57,082 nt of DNA, from contig NZ_JAQVKA010000004.1 in assembly GCF_028694895.1 (NCBI RefSeq), positions 1 through 57,082 on the forward strand, given 5' to 3'. A program made the position numbers and the translations under genes. The notes under the pieces were generated by a model that was not told where the DNA came from, ran no database searches, and was given only the letters and a program-made list of their open reading frames with translations. Shown here in pieces: positions 18,858-27,897 of this stretch (its first letter is position 1; every line of letters starts with the position of its first letter). The DNA is from Sulfurimonas sp. (GTDB taxonomy: Bacteria; Campylobacterota; Campylobacteria; Campylobacterales; Sulfurimonadaceae).

Positions 18858-19827
18858 TGATGAAGATAGCATAACATGTCTTTTGTGCAAACATTACTGC
18901 ACACTCAAAGAGGGTAGAGCCGGAATTTGTGGCATAAACTATAACATAGACTCAGAGCTTGTAAATAAAACCTACTCACATCCAAGCGCAATAAATATAG
19001 ACCCAATCGAGAAAAAACCACTATACCATTTTCTACCAGCTTCAACTTCGCTCTCAATTGGTACAGTTGGATGTAACTTAAGATGTCCATTTTGCCAAAA
19101 CTACTCTATCTCTCAAACAACTGAGGTTGATGAGAGCATAGTTTATACGCCAGAGGATATTGTAAATCTCGCACTTGAGAATAAGTGCGAGAGTATAAGC
19201 TACACATATAACGAGCCAGCTATCTGGTATCCATACGCAAAAGATATAGGCGTACTTGCAAAAGAGAAGGGGCTAAAAAATATCTTTGTCTCTAGCGGAT
19301 ATGAGTCCAAAGAAGTTTTAGAGGAGCTTCCATCGTGGCTTGACGCGGCAAATATTGACTTAAAGAGCTTTTCGCATGATTATTATAAAAAGGTGTTAAA
19401 GGCTGACCTTGATGGAGTTTTAGAGTCTTTAATCGGGTTTTCAAAGAGTAAGATTTGGCTAGAGATAACAACACTGCTTATCCCTGAGGTCAATGATAGT
19501 TCACAGGAGATAGAGAAGATGGCGGAGTTTATAGTTACAAAACTAGGACGAGATGTTCCATGGCACTTTAGCGCTTTTCATCCAGACTATAAAATGGATG
19601 TGACCCCTCCAACTTCTATGGCGACAATGCAAAGAGCAAAAGAGATAGCAAAAAGTTTTGGTATAAAGTATGTCTATCTTGGAAATATAGCAAACGATGG
19701 CTCAACATACTGCCCAAAATGTCAAACAAAACTCGTAAGTAGAGAAGGCTATAAGGCGAAGATACTTAACCTTCAAGACTCTAAATGTACAAACTGTGGC
19801 GAGCTAATAGCAGGGGTATGGAGATGA
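18838..19827 (+). CDS. amrS: AmmeMemoRadiSam system radical SAM enzyme
   Basis: GTVGCNLRCPFCQNYSIS (CxxxCxxC) and C-terminal CPKCQTKL...CTNCG. Confidence 0.94.
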   Translation: MKYFHYNDEDSITCLLCKHYCTLKEGRAGICGINYNIDSELVNKTYSHPSAINIDPIEKKPLYHFLPASTSLSIGTVGCNLRCPFCQNYSISQTTEVDESIVYTPEDIVNLALENKCESISYTYNEPAIWYPYAKDIGVLAKEKGLKNIFVSSGYESKEVLEELPSWLDAANIDLKSFSHDYYKKVLKADLDGVLESLIGFSKSKIWLEITTLLIPEVNDSSQEIEKMAEFIVTKLGRDVPWHFSAFHPDYKMDVTPPTSMATMQRAKEIAKSFGIKYVYLGNIANDGSTYCPKCQTKLVSREGYKAKILNLQDSKCTNCGELIAGVWR

Positions 19828-20612
19828 AAAGAGAGATGAGCGTGGCTGGGAGCTTTTACCCAGCAAGAGCAGTTGAGTTAGAGAGATATTTTGAACACTT
19901 TAGCACCTCTTACGATGAAGATAACACTTTGCCAGATATAAAAAGCAGAGTTGTAATCGTTCCACATGCGGGGTATATCTACTCAGGATACAGCGCAAAT
20001 ATAGCGTATAGGATTTTACAAAAGAGTGGTATAAAAAAGTTTCTACTTATCGGTCCATCACATAGAGTAGGGTTTGAGGGGATATCTCTGGGTGATTTCA
20101 CATCTTATGAGACACCATTTGGCTCACTCTCTGGCTCTTTGGAACTTGCAAAAGAGTTGAGCGAGACTTTTTCGCTCTCTTGTCGTCGTGATGCACACTT
20201 TGAACATAGCACTGAGGTGCAGTTTCCATTTATAAAGCACTATATAGAGGGTGCTTCTATCGTGGAGTTGGTTTACTCTTTTACAGAGCCATCAAATGTA
20301 TCTAAAATTATAGATTTTGCTCTCAAGCATAATGACGTTGGAGTTATCATAAGTACAGATTTGAGCCATTTTCACACACAAGAAAAGGCCCTAAGAGTGG
20401 ATAGTGTCTGCGTAGAAGCCATAGAGAAGATAGATATAAAAAAACTCCACAGTGGTTGTGAAGCATGTGGGATTATCGGAGTTGAGGCACTACTTCTTAG
20501 TGCAAAAGAGAGAGGTTTAACTCCATATATACTAGATTATAGAACAAGTGCAGATGCTACTGCAGATGAGAGCAGCGTTGTTGGATATGTGAGTGCTTGT
20601 TTTGAAGAGTAA
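19824..20612 (+). CDS. amrB: AmmeMemoRadiSam system protein B (MEMO1-like)
   Basis: SVAGSFYPA, VPHAGYIYSGYSA, GPSHRVGFEG, STDLSHFH; ATGA overlap with the upstream gene. Confidence 0.94.
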   Translation: MKREMSVAGSFYPARAVELERYFEHFSTSYDEDNTLPDIKSRVVIVPHAGYIYSGYSANIAYRILQKSGIKKFLLIGPSHRVGFEGISLGDFTSYETPFGSLSGSLELAKELSETFSLSCRRDAHFEHSTEVQFPFIKHYIEGASIVELVYSFTEPSNVSKIIDFALKHNDVGVIISTDLSHFHTQEKALRVDSVCVEAIEKIDIKKLHSGCEACGIIGVEALLLSAKERGLTPYILDYRTSADATADESSVVGYVSACFEE

Positions 20613-20919
20613 AAATATATTTAGAGACATTCCCGCTTCGCTAAAAGAGGAGTTTTTTGAGACACTTCAAAGTAGCAAAGAGATAAAGATAGAGAGGATA
20701 GTCTCTTATGGACATACAACAAAAGAAGGTGAGTGGTACAATCAAGAACAAAATGAATGGGTTATTTTGTTAAGCGGGGAGGCGGTGCTTTCATTTTTAG
20801 ATGAGGATGATGTAAAACTAAAGGCTGGAGAGTATATAAACATACCTGCACATAAAAAACATAGAGTCTCTTGGACTGCTCCAGAAAAAGAGAGTATCTG
20901 GTTAGCAATTCATTACTAA
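20593..20919 (+). CDS. cupin-domain protein
   Basis: EWVILLSGEAVLSF...GEYINIPAHKKHRV cupin motifs; overlaps the MEMO gene end (start GTG 20593 or TTG 20602). Confidence 0.8.
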   Translation: MLVLKSKNIFRDIPASLKEEFFETLQSSKEIKIERIVSYGHTTKEGEWYNQEQNEWVILLSGEAVLSFLDEDDVKLKAGEYINIPAHKKHRVSWTAPEKESIWLAIHY

Positions 20920-20969
20920 AGCACTCTAATATTTAGCTAAACTTTTAAAATTTTTTATAAGGACTCCCT

Positions 20970-21998
20970 TTGGGCCATTTTAGATTCTCTTTTATTTTTA
21001 CATTTACTTCTTTACTTATTGCGTTATGGTGGGGTTATCACCTTGGCGGATGGAGTAGCGCACTTAACATGATGCTAGTTACGCTAATCTTGGCTTTTAT
21101 GGAAGTTTCACTCTCTTTTGATAATGCCGTTGTAAATGCATCAATTCTTAAAAATTGGGATGAGTACTGGAGAAAGCTCTTCTTAACTGTAGGTATTTTG
21201 ATAGCTGTTTTTGGTATGAGACTTCTCTTTCCACTTGTCATAGTTGCTCAAACTGCTGATATGGGAATCTTGGAAGTTTGGAACCTCGCCCTTGATAATC
21301 CTACAGAGTATTCAAGTAAGTTGATAGCGCATCATGCAGAGATATCTGCTTTTGGAGGGATATTTTTACTCCTAGTTTTCCTTAATTTTATGTTAGATGA
21401 GCAAAAAAATATTCATTGGATTGAAGTTATAGAGAAGAAACTTGGAATGCTTGGAAAGATTGAGGCTATCTCTATTTTTATATCGATAGTTATTTTGATG
21501 TTCTTTACCTCTTTTGTAGATCAAGAGCATAAACTAGTTGTTCTTACAGCTGGTCTTTGGGGGATTGTTGTTTATGTGAGTGTTGATATATTGGGCTATG
21601 TTTTAGAAAAAGAGCATAATGATGGCGATATCGCAAATGTTGTAAAAAAAGGAAGCATTGGTGGCTTTTTATATCTTGAAGTTCTAGATGCATCATTCTC
21701 TTTTGATGGAGTAATAGGTGCTTTTGCAATTACAAAAGATATTGTGGTCATCATGCTAGGGCTTGGTATCGGAGCTATGTTTGTAAGATCTATAACTATC
21801 TATTTGGTAGAAAAGGAGACCCTTGGCGCATATATATACCTCGAACATGGTGCACACTATGCTATTGGTATCTTAGCCCTTATCATGCTATTTGGAATGA
21901 AGTTTCATGTTCCTGAAATATTTACAGGGCTTGTAGGAGTAGCTTTTATACTACTCTCTTTATATTCATCTATCAAGCAAAAACGCCTCTCTTCATAA
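20970..21998 (+). CDS. DUF475/TerC-like integral membrane protein (TTG start)
   Basis: FMEVSLSFDNAVVNASIL, multiple TM segments. Confidence 0.85.
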   Translation: MGHFRFSFIFTFTSLLIALWWGYHLGGWSSALNMMLVTLILAFMEVSLSFDNAVVNASILKNWDEYWRKLFLTVGILIAVFGMRLLFPLVIVAQTADMGILEVWNLALDNPTEYSSKLIAHHAEISAFGGIFLLLVFLNFMLDEQKNIHWIEVIEKKLGMLGKIEAISIFISIVILMFFTSFVDQEHKLVVLTAGLWGIVVYVSVDILGYVLEKEHNDGDIANVVKKGSIGGFLYLEVLDASFSFDGVIGAFAITKDIVVIMLGLGIGAMFVRSITIYLVEKETLGAYIYLEHGAHYAIGILALIMLFGMKFHVPEIFTGLVGVAFILLSLYSSIKQKRLSS

Positions 21999-22077
21999 GG
22001 CGTTGTTAGCTTATAAAAGTATAGTAGTAATTATAATGTGCTATAATTCACTCCAAAATTTTTTAAGGAAATATTAA

Positions 22078-22140
22078 ATGACCAAAAGCGACCCAGACTC
22101 GCGTAGTTTTACCAATATGTTCATAGGAAAAGTTCTATGA
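22078..22140 (+). CDS. 20-codon short ORF MTKSDPDSRSFTNMFIGKVL, candidate leader peptide
   Basis: TTAAGGAAAT Shine-Dalgarno, ATG 22078, TGA 22138-22140 overlapping ATG 22137 of the next gene; TATAAT at 22032 and 22042. Confidence 0.5.
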   Translation: MTKSDPDSRSFTNMFIGKVL

Positions 22141-23213
22141 CACTTCTTATTACTTACCTTTTAATCGCTCTTATAGTATCGTTTCTCTGTTCTATTCTTG
22201 AAGCAGTTTTACTCTCAAGCACAAACTCATATGTAGAGAGTTTATCAAATGGACAAAATGATAGTTTAGTAAATAAACTAAAGAATTTAAAATCAAATAT
22301 TGACAAACCAATATCTTCTATTTTAACAATTAATACATTTGCGCACACAATGGGTGCTGCAGGTGTTGGTGCTCAAGCACAAATAGTTTTTGGAGAGGAG
22401 TGGCAAGCTCTTGTTGCATTTGTTGTAACGCTGCTTATTTTATACCTCTCAGAGATTATCCCTAAGACTATTGGTGCACTTTATTGGAAGAAGCTTTTAA
22501 TTCCATCTGCTTATATCATTGAATTTATGATGGTTATTAGCACTCCTTTTACATGGGTGTCATCTATTTTGACAAACTTTATATCTAAAAATAAACCTTA
22601 CCAGAGTAATTTTTCACGTGATGAGATTATGGCAATTGTTGCTATGGGTGAGAGAGAAGGTGCCATACTATCAAAAGAGAGTGATTTAATAGAAAACCTA
22701 CTCAAACTCAAAAATATAAAAGCAAAAGATATTATGACTCCAAGAAGTGTTGTTTTTGCTCTAAGAGCAGATACAAAAATCGAAGAAGCTATTGAAGATG
22801 ATAGAATGTATATTCACTCACGAATACCAATATTTAGAGATACTTTAGATGACATTGTAGGAATTGTTTTTAATCAAAAAATCCTTGAAGAGAGTAATGA
22901 AGACCATGACGAAATAACTTTAGAGAGTATCTCTCATGAAGTTCATATGGTCTCAGAGAACCTTCCAGTTCCACAGCTCATAGACCTTTTTGTAAAGCGA
23001 AAAACTCACCTTTTTATAGTTTTTGACAACTATGGTCAAACTGTAGGAGTTGTAAGTCTTGAGGATGCGATTGAGACACTCTTAGGTGTTGAGATTGTTG
23101 ATGAGATGGATGAGATCGAAGATATGCAGCTCTTTGCAAAAGATAAAAGTAAGCTCTTCCAAGATCGTATGAAAGTTGAGCGAAAAAAGATAGAAAAAGC
23201 CAAATTAGCTTAG
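22137..23213 (+). CDS. CNNM/HlyC-CorC type transporter (DUF21 plus CBS domains)
   Basis: SSTNSYVESL, TINTFAHTMGAAGVGAQAQ, IMTPRSVVFAL, HSRIPIFRD. Confidence 0.9.
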   Translation: MTLLITYLLIALIVSFLCSILEAVLLSSTNSYVESLSNGQNDSLVNKLKNLKSNIDKPISSILTINTFAHTMGAAGVGAQAQIVFGEEWQALVAFVVTLLILYLSEIIPKTIGALYWKKLLIPSAYIIEFMMVISTPFTWVSSILTNFISKNKPYQSNFSRDEIMAIVAMGEREGAILSKESDLIENLLKLKNIKAKDIMTPRSVVFALRADTKIEEAIEDDRMYIHSRIPIFRDTLDDIVGIVFNQKILEESNEDHDEITLESISHEVHMVSENLPVPQLIDLFVKRKTHLFIVFDNYGQTVGVVSLEDAIETLLGVEIVDEMDEIEDMQLFAKDKSKLFQDRMKVERKKIEKAKLA

Positions 23214-23225
23214 ATAAGGTTCATC

Positions 23226-24080
23226 ATGGTCAAAGTAAGTGCAGTTCAGATGAGTATGAGTGAAGATAAAGCTTCAAATGTTGATAAAGCCTATAGACTG
23301 GCGATAGAAGCTGCCTCAAATGGTGCAGAGATTATACTTCTACCAGAACTCTTTGAAGGACACTACTTCTGTAAAGACATGGATGAAAAATATTTCTCAT
23401 GGGCATCTCCAAAAGAAGGAAATAAGCTTATAGAAAGATTTGCCTCTTTGGCAAAAGAGTTAAAAGTAGTAATCCTTATAAGCTATTTTGAAAAGAGTGA
23501 TGAGGGTTATTTTAACTCTCTGGTCGTTGCCGATGCTGATGGCACTATCATGGATAACTACCGCAAAACTCATATCCCAGATGGCCCTGGATACGAGGAG
23601 AAGTTCTACTTCAAAGCTGGTAACACAGGTTTTAGAGTTTACGATACAGCGTATGCTAAGATAGGCGTTGGTATCTGCTGGGATCAGTGGTTTTGTGAGA
23701 CTGCAAGAGCACTTACTCTTATGGGAGCAGAGATAATCTTTTATCCTACGGCAATTGGTAGCGAGCCTGAGATTCACCTTGATTCTAAGGAGCACTGGCA
23801 AAGAGTTCAAATGGGACATGCTGCTACAAACACAGTTCCAGTAGTTGTTGCAAACCGTATTGGGCAAGAGAGTGGCGAGAGCTGCACTCTTAACTTTTAT
23901 GGATCATCTTTTATAACAGATTATACTGGTGCAAAAATCGCAGAGGCGTCCAGAGACAAAGAAGAGATTATCTACGCCTCTTTTGATATAGAAGATAACC
24001 AAAAACAGAGAGAGTATTGGGGACTTATCAGAGATAGAGAACCAAAAATGTATGCTAAAATCTGTGAACCAAAAAAATAA
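23226..24080 (+). CDS. aguB: carbon-nitrogen hydrolase, probable N-carbamoylputrescine amidase
   Basis: LLPELFEGHYFC, RKTHIPDGPGYEEKFYF, GVGICWDQWFCE. Confidence 0.88.
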   Translation: MVKVSAVQMSMSEDKASNVDKAYRLAIEAASNGAEIILLPELFEGHYFCKDMDEKYFSWASPKEGNKLIERFASLAKELKVVILISYFEKSDEGYFNSLVVADADGTIMDNYRKTHIPDGPGYEEKFYFKAGNTGFRVYDTAYAKIGVGICWDQWFCETARALTLMGAEIIFYPTAIGSEPEIHLDSKEHWQRVQMGHAATNTVPVVVANRIGQESGESCTLNFYGSSFITDYTGAKIAEASRDKEEIIYASFDIEDNQKQREYWGLIRDREPKMYAKICEPKK

Positions 24081-24090
24081 GGGTATAAAA

Positions 24091-24558
24091 ATGAAAAAAG
24101 TAAAAGTTATAGCACTTCTAAGTGCAGTTCTACTATCTACACATTTAAGCGCATTTGATATGGGTTCTATGATGAAAGCGGCTACTCCTTTGATGTCAGA
24201 TAGCAAGACAGAGACAAAAACTGAGGATAATGTTTTGTTATCATCACTAAGCGCACTTGGAGTAACAAAAGCTCAAGCAGCAGGCGGTGCAGCAATACTT
24301 CTTGGTGATGCAAAAGATAAAATGGCACCCTCAGAGTTCTCAGAACTTACAAAACAAGCTCCTGCCTTAGGCTCTGTTTTAACGTCAGCCCCTGCTGCTT
24401 CTTCTCTTTTGGGCACATCATCTACTGAGAGTAAGTTTAAACTCTTAGGAATGGACGCATCAATGATTGCTCCATTTAAAGATACTATTGTTGAATATGC
24501 AAAAGAGTATGCATCTCCTGAAATAATCACTGCATTAGTAGGTGCATTAGAACTCTAA
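24091..24558 (+). CDS. exported DUF2780-like protein
   Basis: Signal peptide followed by ALGVTKAQAAGGAAILLGDAKDKM. Confidence 0.65.
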   Translation: MKKVKVIALLSAVLLSTHLSAFDMGSMMKAATPLMSDSKTETKTEDNVLLSSLSALGVTKAQAAGGAAILLGDAKDKMAPSEFSELTKQAPALGSVLTSAPAASSLLGTSSTESKFKLLGMDASMIAPFKDTIVEYAKEYASPEIITALVGALEL

Positions 24559-24630
24559 AGGGCTATAAATAGCTTTTATTGGAACTGTTTTTGCTTTAAA
24601 AGCTAAAATATCCAATAAAGGTTAGAGTAC

Positions 24631-25431
24631 ATGGAGATTGTTTTACGCAATAATCTTATTCTTATCAATACGGACTTCGATACACTAAATAGTGTTTGGA
24701 TGAGAGACTTTTTAAGTCATCATGCAAGAGGGATGCTTTTTTTAGATAAAGCAGTTCTTATCTTTAGAAATGAAACACTTAGTGATGTAAGAAAAGATTT
24801 TATAAAAGAGTTAAGCGAGCACCACGCCGCAAAACATGACTTCTCACACGAATTTTTCCTACGCTCAATGCTCAAATTTGGAAATCAACCAATTAGAATA
24901 GAGCTAAACAAAGCACAAGAGCCTCAAAACATAAAAGTAAATCTTTACGCATATGATAAAAATAGAGTACTGATTACTTTAGATAGAGACAACTCATGGG
25001 TTATGAGCTATTTACGCTCACAGCTTGATATATATATAGAGCGAGGAACAGATAACTCTTTGGTTCTTGATTTGTCTGATTTAAAGTCACGAGAGAGGCT
25101 AGATAAGACTTTAAATAAACGTAGTGTTTTACACTATCAAATAACTTATACCTACGATAACCGCTTTATGAGTAAACTCTATAGCGAATTTGCACACTAT
25201 AGCTTTGGTAGTCTTTGCAAAGAGGAAGAAGATAGAGAGAAAAACTACTTCTATATGGTTTTGGAGTGCCCAGTTGGAGCGAGCCAAGACGAGCTAAGAG
25301 AGAGCTACAAAAAGCTAGCAAAGGTTTATCATCCAGATAAGCTTCATAACGAACCACCATATATGATAAAACGTTACACGCAGAAGTTTCAGCTCCTACA
25401 AGAAGCATACGCAGCACTAAGAGCTAGCTAA
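24631..25431 (+). CDS. protein with C-terminal DnaJ domain
   Basis: YFYMVLECPVGASQDELRESYKKLAKVYHPDKLHNEPP (HPD motif). Confidence 0.85.
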   Translation: MEIVLRNNLILINTDFDTLNSVWMRDFLSHHARGMLFLDKAVLIFRNETLSDVRKDFIKELSEHHAAKHDFSHEFFLRSMLKFGNQPIRIELNKAQEPQNIKVNLYAYDKNRVLITLDRDNSWVMSYLRSQLDIYIERGTDNSLVLDLSDLKSRERLDKTLNKRSVLHYQITYTYDNRFMSKLYSEFAHYSFGSLCKEEEDREKNYFYMVLECPVGASQDELRESYKKLAKVYHPDKLHNEPPYMIKRYTQKFQLLQEAYAALRAS

Positions 25432-26366
25432 AACAGAGATTCTATTAGCTCTTGCTCATTTGATTTTTTTAAAAGTGCTTCAAAGTCTTTTGCACAAAAA
25501 AGAGCGAGTTCTTTACCCTCATTTTTTAATAACTCTTTTGAGAATCCTCTTTTTGAAAATATGATTATTTGTGTAGGCTCGATACCTGTTTTTTTGCATT
25601 TATCTACTATCTTAGTCCACTCCGCTTTAGTTACTTTATGGTTTGTCCATTTGCACTCAGCTACATAGGTTTTATCATCTTGTGTGATTGTTAGTATATC
25701 TATCTCAACATTAGCGTCCCAGTAGCTTCCTGAACTAAGTATTTGAGAGTCTCTTAGATTGTAGTTTAGTAGTATCTCTGAGAGCTCTTCAAAAACTAAA
25801 CTTGTATAACTGTTTTGTCTTGTTTCAAAGGCTTTGAAAAATCCATCATATTGACGAAGTGCTATCTCTCTTGCATGAGGTGCTATAAAGTAGAACCAAA
25901 ATCTTACAAAAGGGTGAGTGAATAGTACTTTATGCGAGATTCTATGTCTGGCTTCTTCTCGCTTTAGCTTCTCGTTTGGGCGCGCAGGACGGGTTGGTTC
26001 CTCTCTTGAGTACTCTATTTGGACTAGACCTTTTTGCTCAAGATAGTTGAGAGCACTTCCTCCATTTGCGTTGTTCAGTCCTGCTCTATTAAAAGCTGAG
26101 AAAATCTTTCTATCTCCAATGGCTAAAGCTTTAAGAAGCCTCAAACATTGTGAACTTGAGAGAGTTAGCTCTTGCATCTTTTTGTTGAGTTCTTTATAAT
26201 TATCAAGAATAAGCTCTTTAATAAGTAAAGAAGCATCTTTTGTAGTATCTACTTCCCAGCCAAGCCCGCCAAAGATAGCAAAATACTCAATCTGAGTCTC
26301 CATATCATCTGGATAATTTCTTGCATAAAATGAGCGAAACTGCTCTAAAAGTTTAGTTTTTACCAT
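25428..26366 (-). CDS. DUF234-type protein (wHTH plus PD-(D/E)XK nuclease-like domain), no ATPase module
   Basis: NVEIDILTITQDDKTYVAECKW; RISHKVLFTHPFVRFWFYFI; no Walker A. Confidence 0.75.
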   Translation of the reverse strand: MVKTKLLEQFRSFYARNYPDDMETQIEYFAIFGGLGWEVDTTKDASLLIKELILDNYKELNKKMQELTLSSSQCLRLLKALAIGDRKIFSAFNRAGLNNANGGSALNYLEQKGLVQIEYSREEPTRPARPNEKLKREEARHRISHKVLFTHPFVRFWFYFIAPHAREIALRQYDGFFKAFETRQNSYTSLVFEELSEILLNYNLRDSQILSSGSYWDANVEIDILTITQDDKTYVAECKWTNHKVTKAEWTKIVDKCKKTGIEPTQIIIFSKRGFSKELLKNEGKELALFCAKDFEALLKKSNEQELIESLF

Positions 26367-26378
26367 GGGATGATTCTA

Positions 26379-27689
26379 TCATAATTCACTTCCCCATTTC
26401 AACATGTCTATACCGTATTTTTCGCGTATATCTTGGGAGTGATTTGTCAGAGAGTGCATCTTTTGATCATCTTCAAAACCTATAAGGGAGAGCTCTTTTC
26501 TTGACTCTCTTGTAAAACTTGAGCAGTTTATACTTATACGGATAAGATGAAGGCGCTTATGTACATCAGCTTCATTAAAGAGCCTTAAACAGAGTGAGTC
26601 AAACTTTTTTTCTGTAAAAATTTCACAAAGAGAGATATTTTTATGTGATTTTTGACACATTTCATAATTTAGTGAAAGACTAAAAACTGTTGGAATTACT
26701 TTGAGTTTTAAGATGGCAAAGCTTAGATGACGAGCGAGCACATGAACTCTTCGTCTAAGCTCATCTCTATCATAAAGAGGGTCAAATGTTCTTGAGATTC
26801 CTATGGATTTTCGTATATGTTTAGATGTTATCTCATCATCACTCTGTGCGCTAACTCTGAGATAAAGCTCTTTTGCATAAGGTCCCCATGACTCTAGTGT
26901 ACCTCTTCTTCTACTTAGTTCTCCAAGTGTATGAATCTGCACACTTTTTAGTTTCTCTTTCATACTTTTACCAATTCCCGCAAACTCTCCAACGGGAATA
27001 TTTTCTATAAAACGCTCCAGCTCATTTTCATAAATAACTCTGCATCCATAAGGTTTTGCATAAGTTGTAGCAAGCTTTGCAATGTAGCGAGTCTTTGCTG
27101 CGCCTATTGAGACGGGGAGTTTAGTAACAGCTTTTATCTCCTCTTTTAGTGCGGCTATAAAACTAGGCACTTCAGAGTCCTCCACCCAGCCACTCAAATC
27201 ACCGTAAAACTCATCAATACTAGCTTGCTCAACTAGCGGTATCTTAGTTTGTAAAAACTCATGAAGCTCATGTGAGAGTTGTTGATATAGCGACATATTA
27301 GGAGCTTTTATGATTAGATGAGGGCAGAGATGAAGCGCTTCTCTTATGCTCATCGTGGTTTTTATACCATACTTTCTTGCTTCATAACTAGAGGTAGTAA
27401 GTATGCCTCTTATTTTCCCATCAGCATCTTTAAACGCATCTATATCATCATAGCCCAGGCTACCCTCTCTTGCTCCGCAATTCACCTTGTTCTTTTCTTC
27501 ATAAGGTTTATAAAAAGTAGGTACAAAAGAGCCAGAATTTTCAAGATTTACAGTCTGGTTTTTTGCCTCGGAGTTAAATATTTTTGTATCACTACGCCCA
27601 CCAATAGCCACAGCCTTGCCCTCAAGGAAAGGCTCTTTTATGCGAGCAGCACTAACAAAAAAGCAGTCTATATCTATGTGTATTTTCAT
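26379..27689 (-). CDS. Y-family DNA polymerase (Pol IV/UmuC-like) with insertion in the finger region
   Basis: HIDIDCFFVSAA, SSYEARKYGIKTTMS, SIDEFYGDL, SIGAAKTRYIAKLA; start at MKIHID. Confidence 0.85.
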   Translation of the reverse strand: MKIHIDIDCFFVSAARIKEPFLEGKAVAIGGRSDTKIFNSEAKNQTVNLENSGSFVPTFYKPYEEKNKVNCGAREGSLGYDDIDAFKDADGKIRGILTTSSYEARKYGIKTTMSIREALHLCPHLIIKAPNMSLYQQLSHELHEFLQTKIPLVEQASIDEFYGDLSGWVEDSEVPSFIAALKEEIKAVTKLPVSIGAAKTRYIAKLATTYAKPYGCRVIYENELERFIENIPVGEFAGIGKSMKEKLKSVQIHTLGELSRRRGTLESWGPYAKELYLRVSAQSDDEITSKHIRKSIGISRTFDPLYDRDELRRRVHVLARHLSFAILKLKVIPTVFSLSLNYEMCQKSHKNISLCEIFTEKKFDSLCLRLFNEADVHKRLHLIRISINCSSFTRESRKELSLIGFEDDQKMHSLTNHSQDIREKYGIDMLKWGSEL

Positions 27690-27897
27690 AAGATGATTAT
27701 AGAGGAGATTTTGAAATATCATAAAAAGTATTGCAAATTGACATTTTATGTATTTGAGCATGAAATCTATATACGCTACTAAATACGTAAAAAGTTACAT
27801 ATTTTACTGCCCTAGTAGCCATTTTATTATCAAAGTTTATAAATAAAGCGAATTTTGATACTATTCATTTAACAAATAAAACAAAGAGAGAAAACAT

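Noticed and set aside
21982-22004. Inverted repeat aacgcct...aggcgtt over the DUF475 gene stop as a rho-independent terminator
   Set aside because: 7-bp stem but no downstream U-tract on the plus strand; too weak to call.
24575-24619. 9-bp inverted repeat tttattgga/tccaataaa between the DUF2780-like and DnaJ-domain genes
   Set aside because: AT-rich arms with a long loop in an AT-rich genome; no independent support for function.
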